From Pseudochelatococcus sp050946405 (lineage in GTDB: Bacteria; Pseudomonadota; Alphaproteobacteria; Rhizobiales; Beijerinckiaceae): 64,000 nt of DNA. Shown piece after piece: positions 17,883-25,377 of this stretch (positions are counted from its first letter, which is position 1; every line of letters begins with the position of its first letter). The stretch covers positions 196,470-260,469 of the forward strand of contig NZ_JBMNUS010000006.1 of the NCBI RefSeq assembly GCF_050946405.1, read 5' to 3'. The notes beneath the pieces are model-generated. The model did no database searches and was not told the DNA's origin. It saw only the letters and a program-made list of their open reading frames with translations. A program made the translations under genes and the position numbers.

Positions 17883-18789
17883 GAAGCAGGCCTCCGCCGT
17901 CCCGCCCGCCGCTCTCGGGCAGGGCGGCGAAAAGCCGCGCGAAGCGGCGGGCGGCAGGCAGGGCGCCGAAATGATTGACGGGCTCCATGATCGCCACGCG
18001 CCCCGCCCGCACCATGGGCAGCGCCCGCCATAGCGCGCTCGTCGCCAGCACCCGCCGCGCCTCGGGCGGTATCGGCTTCACGACGACGACCCGCGCCTCC
18101 GGCACGCGCGCCAACGCCTCGATCCCGACCGGCGCGGCGGCGGAATAGCTTGATGCGCCCTCCCAGGCATTGGCGAACCCCAGCCTGTCGAGCACGTCGC
18201 CGAACAGGCTGTCGTTGCCGAAGGCCCGGAAATGCCGCGCATCGCCGAGGTTGATGACGAAGACCGGCCGGCGTTCCGCGCCCGCGAGCCGTCCGCGCAG
18301 ATCCCCGATGGCGCGGCGGCTCTCCTCGATGACGCCTTCGGCCTCGCGGGTTCTCTCCAGCCGCTCGCCCAGCGCCCGCGCCGCCCGCTCGGCATGCGCA
18401 TAGGGCGGCTTGCCGCGCTGGAAGATGGTGACGGAAAAGACCGGTGCGATCCGCTCGTAGAGCGGCCCGAGATGCTCGTAGAAATTCGAGAGCAGGATGA
18501 GGTCCGGCCGGACGATGCGCAGCAGCTCGAAGTTGGGCGCGCCCCGCAGCCCGAGGTCGGCGACGCTCGCGGGGACGGCCGGCTCGACCACGTATCGGCG
18601 GAACTGGATGAGTTCGCTTGCCGCGACCGGCACCACGCCGAGCGCGAGCGCCGTCTCCAGCATGGCCCAGTCGATCGCCGCAACGCCCGCTCCGGCCTGC
18701 GCGGCGGCGGGCCCTGCCAGCGCCGCCCCCGCCAGCGCCTTTCCTCCCACGGCCAGCGCCGCGCGGCGCGTTATCCCGCAAGGGGGCAT
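17875..18789 (-). CDS. fhuD: Periplasmic iron-siderophore binding protein (FhuD-like)
   Basis: The 304-residue protein begins with a twin-arginine-style signal (ITRRAALAVGGKALAGAALAG followed by AAAQAG), so it may be exported folded. The mature part is a two-lobed helical-backbone binding protein of the FepB/FhuD class, with PNFELLRIVRPDLILLS and FGDVLDRLGFANAW as family segments. It delivers ferric siderophore to the FhuB-like permease. I chose ATG 18789, seven bases after the ATPase stop, because it puts the RR pair near the N-terminus; an upstream in-frame start at 18807 would overlap that gene. Confidence 0.9.
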   Translation of the reverse strand: MPPCGITRRAALAVGGKALAGAALAGPAAAQAGAGVAAIDWAMLETALALGVVPVAASELIQFRRYVVEPAVPASVADLGLRGAPNFELLRIVRPDLILLSNFYEHLGPLYERIAPVFSVTIFQRGKPPYAHAERAARALGERLERTREAEGVIEESRRAIGDLRGRLAGAERRPVFVINLGDARHFRAFGNDSLFGDVLDRLGFANAWEGASSYSAAAPVGIEALARVPEARVVVVKPIPPEARRVLATSALWRALPMVRAGRVAIMEPVNHFGALPAARRFARLFAALPESGGRDGGGLLHD

Positions 18790-18796
18790 GGGCGCC

Positions 18797-19606
18797 TCAC
18801 TCCACATAGCCGATGGGCCTGCCGGTCGCCGGATGGGGCAGAATCCCCATGCGCACGCCGAAGAGGGCTTCCAGCACGGCGGCGTTCATGATCGCGGCGG
18901 GCGCGCCGCGCGCCATCAGCTCTCCCTGGCGCAGGGCGAGGATCTCGTCGCAGATCATCGCGGCCATGTTGATGTCGTGCAGCACGATGACCGCCGTGAG
19001 CCCGCGCGAGCGGCTCAGCCGGCGCACCAGCGCGAGCATTTCGGCCTGATGCGCGATGTCGAGCGCGGATGTCGGCTCGTCGAGCAGCAGGCAGCGGGCA
19101 TCCTGCGCCAGCATCATGGCGAGCCACACCCGCTGACGCTCGCCGCCCGACAGGCGGTCGACGAGCCGGTCGCGGAAGCCGGAAAGGCCCGTGTCGGCCA
19201 GCGCCTCCTCCACCTTCGCCCGGTCGCGCGCGGTGAACCGCCCCAGCGCGCCATGCCAGGGAAAGCGCCCGAGCGCCACCAGCTCGGCCACCGTCATGCC
19301 CTCGGCGGGCGGCGTGAACTGGGGCATGTAGGCGACGGCCCGCGCGAAATCGGCCGCACGCCACTCGCCGATCGCCTTCCCCATGAAGCGCAGGCGCCCG
19401 CCGGTGGGATCGAGCTGGCGCGCCAGCATCCTGACGAGCGTGCTCTTGCCCGAGCCGTTGGGGCCGACGAGGCCATGGATGCGCGCGGGCGCGATCGCCA
19501 GCGTCAGGCCGGGAATGATGGTGCGGCGGGCAGCCGAAAAGCCGACCCCCTCCAGTTCGTAGAGGGGGGCGGCGGAAGCGTCGGCCGTGGCGGTGGCTGG
19601 GGTCAT
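18797..19606 (-). CDS. fhuC: Iron-siderophore ABC importer ATPase (FhuC-like)
   Basis: A 269-residue ABC ATPase with Walker A GPNGSGKST, signature LSGGERQR, Walker B CLLLDEPTSALD and the switch histidine in IVLHDINMA. Length and sequence fit the FecE/FhuC group that powers FecCD-type permeases. Its start overlaps the stop of the upstream TonB-dependent receptor by four bases (ATGA), and the binding-protein gene follows after seven bases, so all are in one operon. Confidence 0.93.
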   Translation of the reverse strand: MTPATATADASAAPLYELEGVGFSAARRTIIPGLTLAIAPARIHGLVGPNGSGKSTLVRMLARQLDPTGGRLRFMGKAIGEWRAADFARAVAYMPQFTPPAEGMTVAELVALGRFPWHGALGRFTARDRAKVEEALADTGLSGFRDRLVDRLSGGERQRVWLAMMLAQDARCLLLDEPTSALDIAHQAEMLALVRRLSRSRGLTAVIVLHDINMAAMICDEILALRQGELMARGAPAAIMNAAVLEALFGVRMGILPHPATGRPIGYVE

Positions 19607-21750
19607 AAATCGATATGAGCCTTGAACTTGAACACCCGCCCCTCCGCGTAGCCGCAGGTGAACTGCGTCTGGCAGCTCGCCACGTATCTCTTGTCGAACA
19701 GGTTGGTGACGTTGAGGTCGACGCCCCAGTTGTCGCGCTTGTAGCCGATGCGCCCGTCGAACACGGTGGCCGAGGGCACCTTGAGCGTGTTCTCGTTATC
19801 CACCCACGACGAGCCGACGTAGCGAATGCCGCCGCCCAGCACGAGCCCCTTCAGCAGGCCGCTGTCGAACGTGTAATCGAGGCCGAGCGCCGCCTGTTGC
19901 TCCGGGATGATGTAGGGCGTGTTGCCGATGAGGGCCGTGTTGGCGTCGTTGGTGATCTCGAGGTCGAAGGCGGTGAAGGACGCGAGCACGCGCAGGTTGT
20001 CGGTGACGTTGACCTTGGCCTCGAACTCCACGCCCTGCGAGTTGACCTCGCCGATCTGTGTTTCGGCCAGCAGCGGGCCGGTGATGACGTTTTGGCGCGT
20101 CAGGTCGAAGAAGGACAGCGTGAACAGACCGTCGACGAAGGTCGGCCGGTATTTGACGCCGACCTCGTACTGGTGGCCGCTTTCCGGCTTGAACATGTTG
20201 GTGGCGAGCGATGAGCCGATCGAGGGCAGGAAGAAGGTCGCAATGCTCGCGTAGGGCGTGATGCCGTTGTCGAACTCGTAGGCCAGGCCGGCGCGGCCCG
20301 AGAATTTGGCGTCCGTGCCTTCATAGGCCGGCGTGCCCTTCGCCTCCGTTTTCACGTAATCGTAGCGCCCGTTCAGCGTCGCGATCCAGCCGCCGCCGAA
20401 ACGGATCTGGTCCTGCAAGTAGAGGCCGACCTGGTTTTGCTTGATGTTCTGGTCGATATAAGGACTGCGCAGGCCCTGCAAGGCGCCGTAGACGGGAAAA
20501 ACGGCGCTGATCGGCGTCGCCGCGCCGGTCGCCTGTATCTGGTTCATGTCGATGTATTTGTAGTCGATCCCGAACAGCAGCCGATGGTTGAGCGGCCCGG
20601 TATCGACCTCGCCCTCGAGCTGGTTGTCGACCGTTACCGATGTCACGTCGCTTTCGTGGCCGAAGTTGATGCGCTGGAGCAGGAAGTCGGGGTCCGTGGG
20701 GACGGGCGAGAATCCCAGATATCCATATGCATAGAGCGAGCTTTCCTTGACGTCGCTGTAGCCGAAGCGGAAATTCTGCCGCACGGCCCAGCGGTCATTG
20801 ATGGCGTGCTCCAGCTCGTAGCCGACCGAAACCTGCCGGCGCTCGTAGGAATCGATGTCCGGCTCGGTGAAGTTGGCGTCGCGCCTGATATGGCCGAAGG
20901 GCGCGGGGCGCGCGGTGCCGATGTAGGGCAAGAAGGCGCCGCCGCCGTGGTTCTGGTCGAAGAACGTGTAATTGCCGAGCACCGTCAGGCTGGTGTCGCC
21001 CGTGGGCCGCCAGGTGAAGCTCGGCGAGAAGGAGCCGCGCAACTCCTCGGCGAAGTCCGTGTAGCCGTCGCCGCCGATGAAGATGCCGGAGAAGCGGTAG
21101 TCGAGCTTGTCGGTCAGCCTGTCGCCGATGTCGACGCCGAGATAGGCGGTGCCGGCGTCGTTGATGCCGGCCTCGATATAGCGCTTGCGCTCGCCGGTGG
21201 GGCGCTTGCTGACGTAGTTGACGATGCCGCCGGGGTTGCTGCCGCCGTAGAGCACGGAGGCCGGCCCGCGCAGCACCTCGATGCGCTCCAGGTTGAACGT
21301 ATCGATATAGAAGCCGCCGAAGCCATAGCTGAACAACGGCAGGCCGTCGAGGTAGGCGCCATTCGCCGTCGCCTGGAAGCCGCGGATGAACATCCAGTTG
21401 GTGTCGCTGTCGGCGCCGAAGGGCTGCGCGAACACGCCGGCCGTGTAGCGGAGGGCCTCGTCCACCTTCTGCGCGCCCTGATCGTCGAGCTGCCGGCGGC
21501 CGATGACCGACACCGATTGCGGAATGGCCTCGATGGGCGTGCTGGTTTTGGACCCCGTCGCCGTGCGCCGCGCGACATAGCCGTTCACCGGACCCGTCGC
21601 CGACCCGCGGCCGCCCGTTTCCTCGACGACCACAGGCTCCAGCGTGAGGCTCGCTGCGGCCTCCTGGCCGAAGGCGCGCCAGGGCACGGCAATCGCCAGC
21701 AGAGCCGTCGTGGACAAGAGTATAAGGCCGGAGCCGGAGCGCTTCGTCAT
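19603..21750 (-). CDS. TonB-dependent siderophore receptor (FhuA/FoxA-like)
   Basis: The 715-residue protein has a Sec signal peptide (hydrophobic run to AFGQ), a plug domain starting near residue 50 (SVSVIGRRQLDDQGAQKVDEAL, then FIRGF and VLRGPASVLYGGSNPGGIVNYVSKRP) and a 22-strand barrel ending with a C-terminal aromatic-and-hydrophobic strand (FKFKAHIDL). It is a siderophore-receptor type outer-membrane gate for a hydroxamate-like ferric siderophore, judging from the fused FhuB-like permease in the same operon. ATG 21750 gives a normal signal peptide; the ATG at 21810 would add 20 residues. It shares an N-terminal motif, ATGPVNGY, with the second receptor at 60346. Confidence 0.93.
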   Translation of the reverse strand: MTKRSGSGLILLSTTALLAIAVPWRAFGQEAAASLTLEPVVVEETGGRGSATGPVNGYVARRTATGSKTSTPIEAIPQSVSVIGRRQLDDQGAQKVDEALRYTAGVFAQPFGADSDTNWMFIRGFQATANGAYLDGLPLFSYGFGGFYIDTFNLERIEVLRGPASVLYGGSNPGGIVNYVSKRPTGERKRYIEAGINDAGTAYLGVDIGDRLTDKLDYRFSGIFIGGDGYTDFAEELRGSFSPSFTWRPTGDTSLTVLGNYTFFDQNHGGGAFLPYIGTARPAPFGHIRRDANFTEPDIDSYERRQVSVGYELEHAINDRWAVRQNFRFGYSDVKESSLYAYGYLGFSPVPTDPDFLLQRINFGHESDVTSVTVDNQLEGEVDTGPLNHRLLFGIDYKYIDMNQIQATGAATPISAVFPVYGALQGLRSPYIDQNIKQNQVGLYLQDQIRFGGGWIATLNGRYDYVKTEAKGTPAYEGTDAKFSGRAGLAYEFDNGITPYASIATFFLPSIGSSLATNMFKPESGHQYEVGVKYRPTFVDGLFTLSFFDLTRQNVITGPLLAETQIGEVNSQGVEFEAKVNVTDNLRVLASFTAFDLEITNDANTALIGNTPYIIPEQQAALGLDYTFDSGLLKGLVLGGGIRYVGSSWVDNENTLKVPSATVFDGRIGYKRDNWGVDLNVTNLFDKRYVASCQTQFTCGYAEGRVFKFKAHIDL

Positions 21751-21806
21751 TGCCGTTTTCCCACACTTTCCCGCCGGAAAGCCGCCATGGAACGGTCGCG
21801 GCCGTT

Positions 21807-22856
21807 TCATGGCGATCCATCCTGTCGCATGGGGTGTGTAGCATCGGCGGCGGCGCGCTGGATTGAACGTTCTTGAGGCGGATCGGACGATTTTGGCCTG
21901 TTGTCGGCGTCGGGATCACGCGTCCGCGCCAGCGCGGGGCAGGAGACGCAGCGGGAGACGGCGTGATCGCGCTTCCACGCGGCGGGCGTCGTGCCGACCA
22001 CCTTGCGGAAAATGCGCGTCAGATGCGCCTGATCCGCGAAGCCCGCCACCGCCGCGACGTCGGGCAGGGAGGCGTCGCGATCCGCCAGCAGCGCCTTCAC
22101 CCGGTCGATCCGCGCCTTCATCTGCCATTGATGCGGCGGCAGGCCGGTCGATGCCTTGAACGCATGGCTGAAATAGGATTGCGAGAGCCCGGTGAGCTCC
22201 GCCAGTTCCTCAAGCCGGATGCGGCGCAGGCAGTTGTCCTCGATATAGGCGATGGCGCGGCGCAGTTGCCAGTGCGGCAGCCGGCTGCGCCGGCGCGGCT
22301 CCTTCTTCTCCACCTGAAGCGCGGCCGTGAGCAGCGCGTTGATCAGGCCGTCGCCGTAAAGGTCGTCGAGGCTGCTCGGCCGCACGCATTCCTCGGCGAT
22401 CAGGCGGGCGAGCCGCACCACCCGGTCGTCGGCGAACATCAGGCGCGGCGTGTCGAGACATCCGCCGCCGGCCTTCTCGCCCATCCGCATGTCGAGCGTG
22501 CGCCGGTCGAAATGAAGGTCGAGATGCTTCAGGTGACGCAACGGCTGGGTGCGGGACCAGATACGCACATCCGCCGGAACGTAGCAGACGGGATTGCCGC
22601 CGACGCTCGTCGTGCGCCGCGCCGCGCCATGGGCGGATTCCACGATGTCAATGCCCGCATCCGGCATGTCGGCGCCGGCCGCCTGCTCCAGCACGATGAA
22701 CAGGCGGGGATCGGGCGACACATATTCGCCCTTCGCGCCGCGCGGGCAGGCGACCTCCCATACATCCGCGACGACGCCGCTCCACGAACGCCATTTCAGA
22801 GGAGCGACGACATCGACCCCATCATGAAAGCTTTGCATCCGGGGGCGGAAAGACAT
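21807..22856 (-). CDS. AraC-family regulator heading the siderophore operon
   Basis: The 349-residue protein has a ligand-sensing N-terminal half and a C-terminal AraC DNA-binding domain (about residues 195-295) with two helix-turn-helix motifs, ELAELTGLSQSYFSHAFKAS and the VAAVAGFADQAHLTRIFRKVVG signature. About 50 further residues, rich in Arg, Asp and Pro, follow the domain and look poorly folded. It lies 56 bases before the receptor gene on the same strand. Many AraC regulators next to siderophore receptors (PchR, AlcR) use the ferric siderophore as co-activator; that role is inferred here from position. Confidence 0.88.
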   Translation of the reverse strand: MSFRPRMQSFHDGVDVVAPLKWRSWSGVVADVWEVACPRGAKGEYVSPDPRLFIVLEQAAGADMPDAGIDIVESAHGAARRTTSVGGNPVCYVPADVRIWSRTQPLRHLKHLDLHFDRRTLDMRMGEKAGGGCLDTPRLMFADDRVVRLARLIAEECVRPSSLDDLYGDGLINALLTAALQVEKKEPRRRSRLPHWQLRRAIAYIEDNCLRRIRLEELAELTGLSQSYFSHAFKASTGLPPHQWQMKARIDRVKALLADRDASLPDVAAVAGFADQAHLTRIFRKVVGTTPAAWKRDHAVSRCVSCPALARTRDPDADNRPKSSDPPQERSIQRAAADATHPMRQDGSP

Positions 22857-23177
22857 TCGAAGGATCCGTTCCGATGATTGATATTCTACTTAGAATAAAT
22901 AAATACAATTGCAGCATATCTGCTTTGTCGATCTTCTATTATCATGGGGTATCGTAATTTAAAACACCCGTTATTTCTTAATTGTAACAATTAAAAATAA
23001 TATATCGCGCGGGGATGAGGTTGTTGCCGGAGGCGCCGCCGCCGTGAAGATATGTCCGGACGAAAATATCCGTTTTGCGCCCGGAATGTTCTTGTTTCTT
23101 TTCTTGGGCCGGCGGCTTCCGGCCCGGTCGCATCCGGCGCGATCGGTTCCGGCCCATTCGGTTCCGGCTCATGAACG
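22857..23177. promoter_or_regulatory. AT-rich control region of the AraC-siderophore operon
   Basis: This stretch has no convincing gene and holds two perfect inverted repeats: TATTCTA-CT-TAGAATA at 22882-22897, 26 bases before the AraC start, and TTAATTGT-A-ACAATTAA at 22978-22994. The first has half-sites resembling the Irr iron control element (TTTAGAA). Base composition is far more AT-rich than the flanking genes. The right part (23100-23170) contains irregular GGTTCCGGC repeats of unknown meaning. A role in iron control is inference. Confidence 0.45.
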
Positions 23178-23231
23178 AAAAAAACGCCGCGCCACCATCG
23201 TGCTGCTCGGGCACGACCGGTTGCGCGGCGT
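23178..23231 (-). terminator. Rho-independent terminator with a branched stem
   Basis: Read on the minus strand, ACGCCGCGC (right end) pairs with GCGCGGCGT (left end) and is followed by a run of seven T. A second hairpin, TCGTGC/GCACGA, sits inside the loop. It lies about 100 bases after the small gene downstream of aceA and should end that transcript. Confidence 0.8.
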
Positions 23232-23329
23232 CATGTCAGTGTCTGTCCGGGCGCCGTGGCCGGCGCCGGTTCAGGTGTCGCCCGGCGCGGGACGCGTGTC
23301 CCGGATCCGCCCGGCGCGGGAGGCCGGCG

Positions 23330-23530
23330 TCAGCCGACCCGGCCGAGGCGGTGGTAGAGATTGGAGTACTTGGACGATTCGGGCTTGTCCCCGATTTCCT
23401 TCAGGTAATGCGCGATCGCGGTCCGAATCAGATCGAAATCTTCCTGCGAGAAAACGGCGCGCGAACGGTGGGGCTGCTGAATGGGATTCAGCGTGTCTTC
23501 CTGATGCTCTTCATTCTGGTGCCCGGACAT
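23330..23530 (-). CDS. Small hypothetical protein downstream of aceA
   Basis: A 66-residue, hydrophilic, probably cytosolic protein. The N-terminal third is rich in Gln, Glu and His and likely disordered; the rest (FSQEDFDLIRTAIAHYLKEIG and YHRLGRV) looks like two amphipathic helices. I do not recognise a named family. ATG 23530 is supported by AGGAG nine bases upstream; the frame is open to 23608 without a better start. It follows aceA by about 100 bases with a stem-loop between, and is followed by a strong terminator, so it is probably expressed from the aceA transcript. Confidence 0.65.
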   Translation of the reverse strand: MSGHQNEEHQEDTLNPIQQPHRSRAVFSQEDFDLIRTAIAHYLKEIGDKPESSKYSNLYHRLGRVG

Positions 23531-23593
23531 TATGCTTTCTCCTGACTGGAATCGGGTGGGCGAGGGGCCGCCCATCTGCATGGTCCCAAGAAA

Positions 23594-23616
23594 TTCGCCG
23601 CGTGTCACGCGGCGAA
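23594..23616 (-). other. Perfect inverted repeat after aceA
   Basis: TTCGCCGCGTG and CACGCGGCGAA flank a single T, giving an 11-bp GC-rich inverted repeat 17 bases past the aceA stop. On the minus strand it is followed by only a weak T-run (AATTTCTT), so it may act as a partial terminator or a 3' stabiliser between aceA and the small gene. Confidence 0.5.
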
Positions 23617-23632
23617 CCGGTTCAGCGCCGCA

Positions 23633-25225
23633 TCACGCGGCAAACTGGTTCATCGTGTTGTCCTTGCCACCGGCCTTCAGCGCGGCCTCGCCGGAGAAGT
23701 ATTCCTTGTGGTCGTCGCCGATGTCGGAGCCGGCCATGTTCTGGTGCTTGACGCAGGCGATGCCTTCGCGGATCTCCTTGCGCTGGACGTTCGCCACGTA
23801 GCCGAGCATGCCCTGCTCGCCGAAGTATTCCTTCGCCAGATTGTCGGTCGACAACGCGGCGGTGTGGTAGGTCGGCAGCGTGATGAGGTGATGGAAGATG
23901 CCGGCGCGCAGCGAGGCGTCGCGCTGGAACGTCCTGATCCTCTCATCGGCCTCGGCCGCAAGGGCGGTATCGTCGTAGTCCGCGCTCATCAGCTTCGCGC
24001 GGTCGTAAGCCGAGACGTCCTTGCCTTCCTTCTGCCAGTTGTCGAACACCTGCTGGCGGAAGTTCAGCGTCCAGTTGAACGACGGCGAGTTGTTGTAAAC
24101 CAGCTTCGCGTTGGGGATGACCTCGCGAATCCGGTCCACCATGCCCGCGATCTGCTCGACGTGCGGCTTCTCGGTCTCGATCCAGAGCAGGTCGGCGCCG
24201 TTCCGGAGCGCGTTGATGCAGTCGAGCACGCAACGGTCCGTGCCGGTTCCCTCGCGGAACTGGAAGAGGTTCGAGCGCAGGCGCTTGGGGCGGAACACCT
24301 TGTTGCCGCGCGTGATCAGCACTTCGCCGTTGAGGTGCTGGCCTTCCGCAACCTCCTCCACGTCCAGGAAGGAGTTGTACCTGTCGCCGATGTCGCCCTC
24401 GGCCGCGCTGAAGGCGATCTGCTTGGTGAGGCCCGCGCCGAGCGAGTCGGTGCGCGCGACGATGATGCCGTCCTCGACGCCGAGTTCAAGGAACGCGAAG
24501 CGCAGCGCCCGGATCTTGGCCACGAACTCCTCGTGCGGCACCGTCACCTTGCCGTCCTGATGCCCGCACTGCTTCTCGTCCGAGACCTGATTCTCGATTT
24601 GCAGCGCGCAGGCGCCCGCCTCGATCATCTTCTTCGCGAGCAGATAGGTCGCCTCGGCGTTGCCGAAGCCCGCGTCGATATCCGCGATGACCGGCACGAC
24701 GTGGGTCTGGTGGTTGTCGACCGCCGCGATCAGTTCGCGCTCGCGGGCCGTGTTGCCGGCGTCGCGGGCCGCGTCGATCTCGCGGAAGATCAGCCCGAGC
24801 TCGCGCGCGTCGGCCTGACGCAGGAAGGTGTACAGCTCCTCGATCAGCGCCGGCACGCTGGTCTTCTCGTGCATGGACTGGTCGGGCAGCGGGCCGAACT
24901 GGGACCGCAGCGCCGCCACCATCCAGCCCGACAGGTACAGGTAGCGCCGTTCGGTGGTGCCGAAATGCTTCTTGATGGCGATCAGCTTCTGCTGGCCGAT
25001 GAAGCCGTGCCAACAGCCGAGCGACTGCGTGTATTGCGCCGGGTCGTTGTCGTAGGCCGCCATGTCCCGGCGCATGATCGCCGCCGTGTAGCGGGCGATG
25101 TCGAGCCCCGTCTGGAAGCGGTTTTGCAGGCGCACGCGCGCCACGGCCTCAGGCGTCACGCCCGTCCAGTTCTCGTTGGAGCGGATCAGCTTCGCGGCGT
25201 CGTCGATGTAGCTCTGGTATGACAT
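23633..25225 (-). CDS. aceA: Isocitrate lyase (long-subfamily)
   Basis: Isocitrate lyase splits isocitrate into glyoxylate and succinate, the first step of the glyoxylate shunt needed for growth on acetate and fatty acids. The catalytic motif appears as EKQCGHQDGK (Cys near residue 219) instead of the commoner KKCGH, together with ADIDAGFGN (Mg-binding) and a late NSPSFNW segment that contacts substrate. At 530 residues it is about 100 longer than E. coli AceA and fits the longer subfamily exemplified in Pseudomonas. No malate synthase is in the window. The divergent regulator at 25378 probably controls it. Confidence 0.96.
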   Translation of the reverse strand: MSYQSYIDDAAKLIRSNENWTGVTPEAVARVRLQNRFQTGLDIARYTAAIMRRDMAAYDNDPAQYTQSLGCWHGFIGQQKLIAIKKHFGTTERRYLYLSGWMVAALRSQFGPLPDQSMHEKTSVPALIEELYTFLRQADARELGLIFREIDAARDAGNTARERELIAAVDNHQTHVVPVIADIDAGFGNAEATYLLAKKMIEAGACALQIENQVSDEKQCGHQDGKVTVPHEEFVAKIRALRFAFLELGVEDGIIVARTDSLGAGLTKQIAFSAAEGDIGDRYNSFLDVEEVAEGQHLNGEVLITRGNKVFRPKRLRSNLFQFREGTGTDRCVLDCINALRNGADLLWIETEKPHVEQIAGMVDRIREVIPNAKLVYNNSPSFNWTLNFRQQVFDNWQKEGKDVSAYDRAKLMSADYDDTALAAEADERIRTFQRDASLRAGIFHHLITLPTYHTAALSTDNLAKEYFGEQGMLGYVANVQRKEIREGIACVKHQNMAGSDIGDDHKEYFSGEAALKAGGKDNTMNQFAA

Positions 25226-25321
25226 TTTTCCCTACCAACATTCCGATTAGTTGCGGCTGAAATGATCTTTACAGCGTCCAGGCCGCGGTGCCGAGAGGGC
25301 TTCGTGTCAGGTTGTCAAACT

Positions 25322-25340
25322 TTACAAAATGCGATTGTAA
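25322..25340. promoter_or_regulatory. Possible operator between aceA and its divergent regulator
   Basis: TTACA and TGTAA form an inverted repeat with a nine-base spacer, inside a run of TTTACAAAA- and GTTGTAA-like words. It lies about 100 bases from the aceA start and 37 from the regulator start, a sensible place for a shared operator. Confidence 0.45.
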
Positions 25341-25377
25341 TGTTGTAAGGATTGTCCGGGAATGCTATGAGAAAGCC

